The translations under genes were made by a program, and so were the position numbers. A model generated the notes under the pieces. The model searched no databases, was not told where the DNA came from, and was given only the letters and a program-made list of their open reading frames with translations. DNA of 64,000 nucleotides from Umbelopsis isabellina (Eukaryota; Mucoromycota; Umbelopsidomycetes; Umbelopsidales; Umbelopsidaceae), in contig JAEPQZ010000002.1 in the NCBI GenBank assembly GCA_016758905.1, positions 1,550,001 to 1,614,000 on the forward strand, read 5' to 3'. Shown one piece after another: positions 57,913-64,000 of this stretch (positions are counted from its first letter, which is position 1; each line of letters begins with the position of its first letter).

Positions 57913-60142
57913 ATGTCAATGTTGCGTACTGCTGCCATTCGCTCGGCACGAGCCAACGCTCGTCCTGCTGTTATGCTCTCCAGACCTGGTGCCGTTATTA
58001 GACCCGCACCTCGCTTTTATAGCTCCCACCCTGATCCCCACACCAACCCAACCGGCAACACAAACTGGTTCGTCGGCTCGCTCATTATCTTTGGACCATT
58101 GCTGTTCTATTTGACTTCGCCTCCCGCATCCAAGAAGCAGCATGGCCATGTCGATCATACTCCCTCGTTGGTTCACAAAATTGAAGATGCCGTCGCTGTT
58201 GTCAAGGCTCCCGCCAAGCCTTACGTCCTCGTTGGCAGTGGTACTGCGTCTTTTGCAGCTGCCCAAGCTATCAAGGAACAAGAACCCAATGCAAACGTTG
58301 TCATCATTGGTAACGAATCCGTTCCTCCTTACATGAGGTATATATACAAATTCATATGCTCAGTATTGCCCTCCATACCGCGTCTTACTAATTCTTACCT
58401 ATTTTTCATAGACCGCCATTGAGTAAGGAATTGTGGTTCTCAGACGATGCCAGTGCCAGTGAAACCCTTCGTTTTAAGGATGTAAGTACCACCTAGTGCC
58501 AGAACTCATCCCTTGACAGTACAATGACTAATGCTTATTATTCAATTCCAGTGGCAAGGCAATGAACGCAGGTATGAGATTGTTTAGAATTGGTACGATT
58601 ATTCTCACGTTATTCGCTAACCAGCTTGAAATGTATAGTGCTGTCTACCAAGATATCTCAGAATATGAGATTGTTACTGACTTGGCTAACATTAACAAGG
58701 AGTCGACCAAAATTAAGCTATTGTTACAGAAGACAGTCACTAAGTTGGATGTCGAAGCTCACACTGTTGAGTTGAACGATGGCCAGACCATCGAATATAA
58801 CAAGGTAAGATTGCACTCACTTTGTTAATTTACACAGTTTCCCGGACAACCAATAATAGATTATTTGGCCAGGTTTTGCTTGCTACTGGAGGTTCACCAA
58901 AACAACTTCCTAACCAAAGTGGCGTCAAGAACGTTACCACCTTCAGAACTGTGGAAGATCTTCGCAAGCTTGATGCTATCGCCAAGAAGGACGCCCATAT
59001 CGTAGTTGTGGGTGGAGGTTTCCTTGGATCTGAGCTTGCTATTGCTCTTGCACACAGAGGTAAGAGCGGTTTCTATGTCGGTAGTGGCCAGACACCCAGT
59101 TAACGGACTTTCATAATCTAGCCAAGAAGGAAGGTCTCAAAGTGACACAAGTATTCCCTGAAGGTAAGTGAGACGGGTGACCGTGCATTATCGATTTACT
59201 GTATAGCTGTAATCATAATATGATGTTTACAGATGGAAATATGGCCAACGTGTTCCCCACTTATCTCACCAAGTGGACCACCGGCCGAGTCAAGGATGAG
59301 GGAGTTGAGATCAAGTCCAAGCACAGCATCAAGAGCATTGATGGTGCTGAAGGTGACAAAGTCAAGCTTACCTTTGATAACAATGAGTCACTTGAAGCCG
59401 ACCACGTCGTTGTTACTGTTGGTATTGAGCCTCGCGTTGAGGTTGCCCGTGCTGCCGGATTGGAAATTGATGAACAGCGCGCTGGTGTGGTCGTCAATGC
59501 CGAGCTTGAAAGCCGACGTGATGTGTTTGCTGCAGGCGACATGATATCATTCCACGATATCCAGCTTGGTCGACGACGCATTGAGCACCACGACCAGTAA
59601 GTATATAGTTAATGCGTGACATTTTATCATTACCGTTTTGGTATAGCACTAATACAATGACCTCGCTCGCAAACAGTGCCGTGCTTAGTGGCCGCCACGC
59701 TGGTGAGAACATGGTAGGCAAAAACAAACCTTATAAGCATCAATCCATGTTCTGGTCCGATCTTGGACCCAAAATTGGCTATGAAGCCGTAGGATTGGTT
59801 GACTCTCAACTTTCTACCGTTAGCGTGTGGGCTAAGGCCAGTGACGCCGATACTCCAGCCGCCGCCGTGTCTCAGCCTGAAAACCTCCGTGGAGTCGATG
59901 TTCAAGACATCAAGTCATCAGAAGAACAACCTGCTCCTAGCAGCAACAAACAACCTGGAAATGCCAGCGAAGGTACTGTCTTCAAGGACGAACAATTTGG
60001 TAAAGGTCTCGTGTTTTACATGAAGAACAAGAAGGTGGTTGGTGTGCTTCTGTTCAATGTGTTTGGCAAGGTCCAAGAAGCGCGTGATGTCATTAGCAAC
60101 CAAACGTCTGTTGAACAGATTGAGCAGATCGTGTCCAAGTAA
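57913..60142 (+). CDS. AIF1: Mitochondrial apoptosis-inducing factor (AIFM1-like)
   Basis: Eight exons: 57913-58337, 58412-58481, 58552-58571, 58639-58804, 58873-59059, 59122-59163, 59233-59596, 59677-60142 (579 aa). A classic mitochondrial presequence (MSMLRTAAIRSARANARPA) and one TM helix (SLIIFGPLLFYL) place it in the inner membrane, facing the intermembrane space. FAD motif VLVGSGTASFAAAQAI and NADH motif VVVGGGFLGSELAIA follow, then AGDMIS and the AIF-specific block HQSMFWSDLGPKIGYEA. The C-terminal AIF domain with a low-complexity insert matches AIFM1. AIF supports Mia40-dependent import and respiratory-chain upkeep, and in animals promotes DNA fragmentation when released. Exon 3 is only 20 nt, but the frame and the AIF motif it helps encode (WQGNER) support it. 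Confidence 0.92.
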
Positions 60143-60741
60143 GTTTTATTAAAATTTCTGGTTTATGTTTTGATCCCACTCCCCCCATCATGCACATCAC
60201 ATATATTTGGATACTAATGGATATTCCCGCATGGTTACCAGATTCGATATTCACGGTTCTCATTAAAAAAAAGCTTGGTAACAAGATTTCAGAAAATTTA
60301 GAGTTTTTTTTTTCCCGTCCCAACTTGTCCTAGAAAATTCAGTCAGTCATTAAAGATTGGGGTTTTGCCCGCCTTTAAATGTCAAAATGAGGTTTCCGCA
60401 ATATAAATGTTTTGTGTATTTATATATGAATATGTATATTGGACGGAGGAAATAACAAGACAGCAGCAATTTTACATTCTAAAAAGATCTACAGCGCGCA
60501 GAAAAACCAGATCAAACTGGTTTTTAAGCTTGGAATTAACCAGAAAAAAAAGGGGGAAGGGAGGCGTAAAAGAGAGGGAAGTGTTTTGCAGGTATTGTAC
60601 AAAGAGTAGAGTAATTGTAGAAATGAAAGGGAAAAAATAAAAAATAGTGTTGGCAAATCATTGTTTAGTGTTTGGAGTTGGGGGGGGGGGGGTTTCAAGC
60701 AAGTTCCAGTGGTTGATGAGGCATGATAGCCTTCGTACAAT
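60143..60741. other. Convergent intergenic region, purine-rich, with 13-G run
   Basis: Between the stops of AIF (plus) and the receiver-PDE gene (minus). No coding signal. A/G-rich on the plus strand from 60530 to 60650, and a run of 13 G at 60680-60692 (13 C in the PDE mRNA 3' UTR). Both 3' UTRs lie here. Confidence 0.5.
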
Positions 60742-63699
60742 CTACTGGATTGAACATCGACATGAAGCGTCACGAGCTCGTCGTCGTCGCATGCGAGATA
60801 ATAATGTATTGTCATGACGAGCAGGTGGTAGGCTCAGTTTATCTTCATCTGACATTGAAGGGCGTTCGGTCAGTTTGTAGCCTCTAACGGCGTCGGGAGT
60901 ATATGATTGATCATGCTCGTTGATATGTTTATAAGTGGGATATTGCTTTGGCGAGGTGATGATCAGTCGCCCATTGTTATTCGGTGTATCGGAATACATT
61001 GAATGCGAAGGTCCTGATGTATGAATAGACGATCGTCTACAAGAACTCTGACATGCGTCTGTACTCTGCTCGTCATCATCGTCTAAAAATGATCAGTAGA
61101 ATTAGATTATATGCAAATACGTAGTATGTCCAAAATCGTTAATGAAGCCTTACCTTCAGTAGATTCTTCGATAGTTGGTATGTGAGACAGAAGGTCTAAA
61201 TCATCTTTTTCCGATTGTGAATCTCCTACACCAGAATCATGACCTTCGCTCTTCCTGGCTTCCCAAACTTTGACGTTTTGCTGCATGTAATCCAAGCAAT
61301 AAGACATTTCCGGAATGACATTTGCTACAGCTTGAAACAAATTGATAGCAACATGGCGAATAAAACCAAGCTGGAAATCTTCCAAGCCAATCTTTCCTCG
61401 ATCATTGACAGGCAAGACGGGCAATCCAAGTTCTCGTTCCAGGTCACCTTGATTTGAGAACTCATCGACCAAAGATACAGCCCATCGTTTCGCTTCCATG
61501 AAGGGTCGAGTACAATTACCAATATCGGCACATTTGATGAGAGCACCACATATTAACAGTCGTTCTTGATCAAGGGCAGCTTCATCCGTCATATCCAAGC
61601 CCTTGGTTCGAAGTCGCTCAAGCTGATCATTGATTTTCGCAACATATTCACCGTGAAGTCCCATGTCGGTAGCCAAAATAGAGTGAACGACGGTTTTTCG
61701 GAAATCTTGATATTCGGACCCATTCGTTTCACTCACGAACTTGTGCTTACTAATGATTTGAAATAAGGCCATAGAATGAAAGCTTTCGAGCACCGACCTA
61801 TCATTATACAGTAAAGCCAGAGGATTGCTTGTGTTTATCTATTCGGGGGAGAGGAGAGCATGGATAAAGACAAATTAATATTTTTAGGATGTTGCAAATG
61901 GCATGATTTTTTTTTTTTTTTTTGGGTTGCCCACAACCCACGTTTAGTGACCTCACCATAAACATGTTATTGACACCAGGATGGCCAACATCGTGGCCGA
62001 TACTGGCAATCAAAAGCGCAAAAATGTCCTTGGGGCGTAAAAGCTGATCAATACGCCAAGTCGCATTCCGCCGCCGGCCTGCGGCTGGTCGTACGAAATT
62101 GTTGGCCATAGGTTCCAAAGCGCCTATCTTACATAAGAAATAATACGATGACTGTAGGACATCGACAGCGTGCTTGAAATTATGATATGGGTTTGTCTTG
62201 TGATATGAATTACAAATATCTTGAATAAAGTTGTACAATTGGTCTGCAGAAAAATAGAAGAAAAAAACCGGTAAATCATAAAAAGAAACATAAATTTGGG
62301 ATGCAAATATTGTTACGCGTGGTTGTGGTGATACATAGATCATAAGACACTGTGCGGCGCTTGAGGTTTCCCTAATACGGTAGCGTCGCGTGCCATAAGC
62401 TCATTCCCCCGCCATGTTTTTTCCCTTTCTTCCCAAATGTGATGTGATGTGGGTCCTGTTTCCCTGCCCCCCAACTGAACCGCGGCTTGGCTTCTTTGCC
62501 AAAAATATTTAAAAAAAACCAAGATTTAATATCTTACCTTTGGTTAGCACTAGATGGTGTAACTCGGGAAGCGCGAGAACTTGCTCAAATATGAAGTATA
62601 CGCAATGAATCAAGTCCTGTTCCGTCAAGTCCAGAGGTAAAAAGTTCCAGCTGCACAGTTTTTTCTTCAGATAGGTTTCGTGTTCACTAGGATGAATAAT
62701 TATACAAAACGTTTTAGTTTAAAACCATGCGCCACGGCCTTACATCATTGATATAAGGTTGTTTGTCCTTTTACCTTGAAATGTTATAACTGCTTGGAGC
62801 TATAAAGTTTTGGCCTGGGGTATAGTTTTGTACCATCATCTCCGATAGCCTAGAAGCGAGCTGAGTGAGTACAAAAATACTAAGGGTCGTCGGGATGGGA
62901 TAAGGCCATCACGGGATAAACGCCCAACTTTACCATGTCTCTTTAACAAACGTTGTCTTTAAGCGATCCTGTAACGTCGGCCATAATTTCTCATTCGAAA
63001 ATTCGGGACTATTTTGTCTCGTATTATGATGGTGATTGACGTTATTTTTGTTAGCTTGGTAACGGTGAATATTCTGGGTTGGGTGGGGGGCCAATTTGGT
63101 TTAGTTGGAACAGCGCCCTTTTACACAAAAAATTCATGGCAAAAGGCATGGAGACATATTTACCAGAAACATTGTCTTTATGACATCTGCACACAGTGGT
63201 TTCAATATATAATCGGCAGCTCCATAATCCAGACATTGAAGCATGAATGACGGTGCATCGTCTTTGCAACACACTATAAAATAAAAAATGGTCGGTTCAG
63301 CAAAAAAGTATCCTCTTTTGTAAAACGAAACAATAATAATGATTTGCTGCATACCGACGGGGACTGCATCAATGGATTCTTTTTGTATACATTTTACAGT
63401 CTGTCGTAAACTCTCCAGTGATGTAGATGGTTGATCCAAGTCGAGTAGTAGTATGGTTGGATGATGATTTGTTGTCTGATTTGATCGTACAATCTGCAAC
63501 GCATCAAAAGGCGAAGTGGTTGTGCGTACTTAAAAAGAGGTTATAATGTTTAGAAAACGACGTTATTTGAGGTGACAGCTGCATAATTTTTTTGCCATAA
63601 ATCACCTTGTGCGAATGTGTCTTGCAACAGTTGTAATTGCTGATGTGTGGTTGTATTTGAATCCGCAACCAGGATTAACGAACATTGACTAGAGTCCAT
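60742..63699 (-). CDS. Response-regulator / cyclic-nucleotide phosphodiesterase fusion (RegA-like)
   Basis: Nine exons: 63699-63606, 63528-63355, 63273-63164, 63073-62934, 62849-62775, 62686-62538, 62243-61957, 61838-61154, 61082-60742 (684 aa). Residues 7-118 look like a receiver (REC) domain: LILVADSN with Asp13, strand TILLLDLDQP with phospho-acceptor candidate Asp61, and GAADYILKPL with Lys114. Residues about 190-530 are a class I PDE catalytic domain: HNFKH at 268-272, the metal motif GHDVGH with His331/Asp332/His335, and KCADIGN with Asp448. A charged, disordered C-terminal tail follows. The layout equals Dictyostelium RegA, where a phosphorelay controls cAMP hydrolysis. Exon 4 was placed at CCCAG 63074 by frame; the T-run in intron 7 (61906-61923) may be hard to sequence. 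cAMP is the likely substrate. Confidence 0.88.
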
Positions 63700-64000
63700 G
63701 ACTATAATACAATGCTCATTGACCAACGAGGGTGTTTAAAAAAGAAAAAAGCGGTTTGGTAAAAAAAAAAAAAGTTGAGAGGCCGAGTCGGTTGTTGTTT
63801 AGTGAGTTCAGTAGCCAAGGAATAAAGTGAGCGAGGAAAGAAGTCAAGAGAAAAAGGCAGGAAGAGAGAAAAATAAAAGAGAAGGGAGGAAAAAATTCTG
63901 GGCGGACCGAATGGAACTGACTTGACTGACTGACTTATAGCTGGTTTTGGCTGGCAGGTAAAATAGCTGTACAAGGCCACAGTCAGTTGCCATTTAAAAC
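63700..64000. other. Upstream region of receiver-PDE gene
   Basis: 301 nt to the window edge. Contains an A-run at 63761-63773 and a strongly A/G-rich stretch from about 63825 to 63900 (pyrimidine-rich on the gene's own strand), as expected for a fungal promoter or leader. No coding signal. Confidence 0.5.

Noticed and set aside
57824-58114. Plus-strand frame of 96 codons overlapping AIF exon 1
   Set aside because: Shadow of the AIF presequence region in another frame; the AIF frame carries the mitochondrial signal and domain matches.
1-64000. tRNA, rRNA, CRISPR, LTR or virus-like elements
   Set aside because: Both strands were read for B-box-like motifs, arrays and polymerase or capsid motifs; none was convincing. 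A tRNAscan-SE and RepeatMasker run would settle it.

Overview
The window is nuclear DNA of a fungus. It carries about 26 confidently modelled protein-coding genes on both strands. Nearly all are broken by short introns (mostly about 50-100 nt) with GT...AG ends, and intergenic DNA is AT-leaning. Several genes are typical fungal forms (Got1, the YIL108W-type metallopeptidase with a jacalin domain, Snx4/Atg24, the Ett1/Nro1-like protein). Others are usually kept in animals and early-branching fungi but lost from budding yeasts (C9orf85/DUF2039, TTC1, LACTB2, a NIPA-type C3HC protein, a HECTD2/UBE3A-like HECT ligase, a Rab22/31-like GTPase, a receiver-phosphodiesterase fusion). Together with the intron density this suggests an early-diverging fungus, most likely Mucoromycota. 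That placement is inference from remembered families, not from a database search.

Layout. 0.3-9 kb: LCB1 (sphingolipid synthesis), a Ski8/WDR61 WD40 protein, divergent SNX4, a DUF2039 zinc-binding protein, and a vacuolar-type Ca2+/H+ exchanger. 9-11.5 kb: gene-poor, with decayed coding sequence and one orphan gene. 11.5-21 kb: HExxH metallopeptidase with jacalin domain, MsrA, an orphan proline-rich protein, a four-TM protein with a Tyr/Gly/Asn-rich tail, GOT1, a Rab GTPase. 21.8-35.6 kb: a NIPA/Rsm1-type protein with a very long acidic tail, a 1158-aa orphan, LACTB2, an Ett1/Nro1-like protein, LAS1. 36.3-45.8 kb: an orphan polytopic membrane protein, the 14-exon TFIIIC B-block subunit, TTC1, ureidoglycolate lyase. 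45.8-47.8 kb: almost empty. 47.8-64 kb: RRB1/GRWD1, importin beta, a HECT ligase, a small Ser/Lys-rich protein, mitochondrial AIF, and a response-regulator/cyclic-nucleotide phosphodiesterase.

This is a housekeeping region, not a pathway cluster. Loose themes recur: ribosome biogenesis and translation (LAS1, RRB1, Ett1-like, TFIIIC, Ski8), nuclear transport (importin beta, NIPA-like), endomembrane traffic (Got1, Rab, Snx4), and redox/mitochondria (MsrA, AIF, LACTB2). No rRNA, tRNA, CRISPR array or intact transposon was recognised, and no virus-like or LTR element was seen. The most distinctive item is the receiver-PDE fusion at 60.7-63.7 kb, organised like Dictyostelium RegA. Exon boundaries were read by hand from splice signals and frame continuity; every multi-exon model given totals a whole number of codons.
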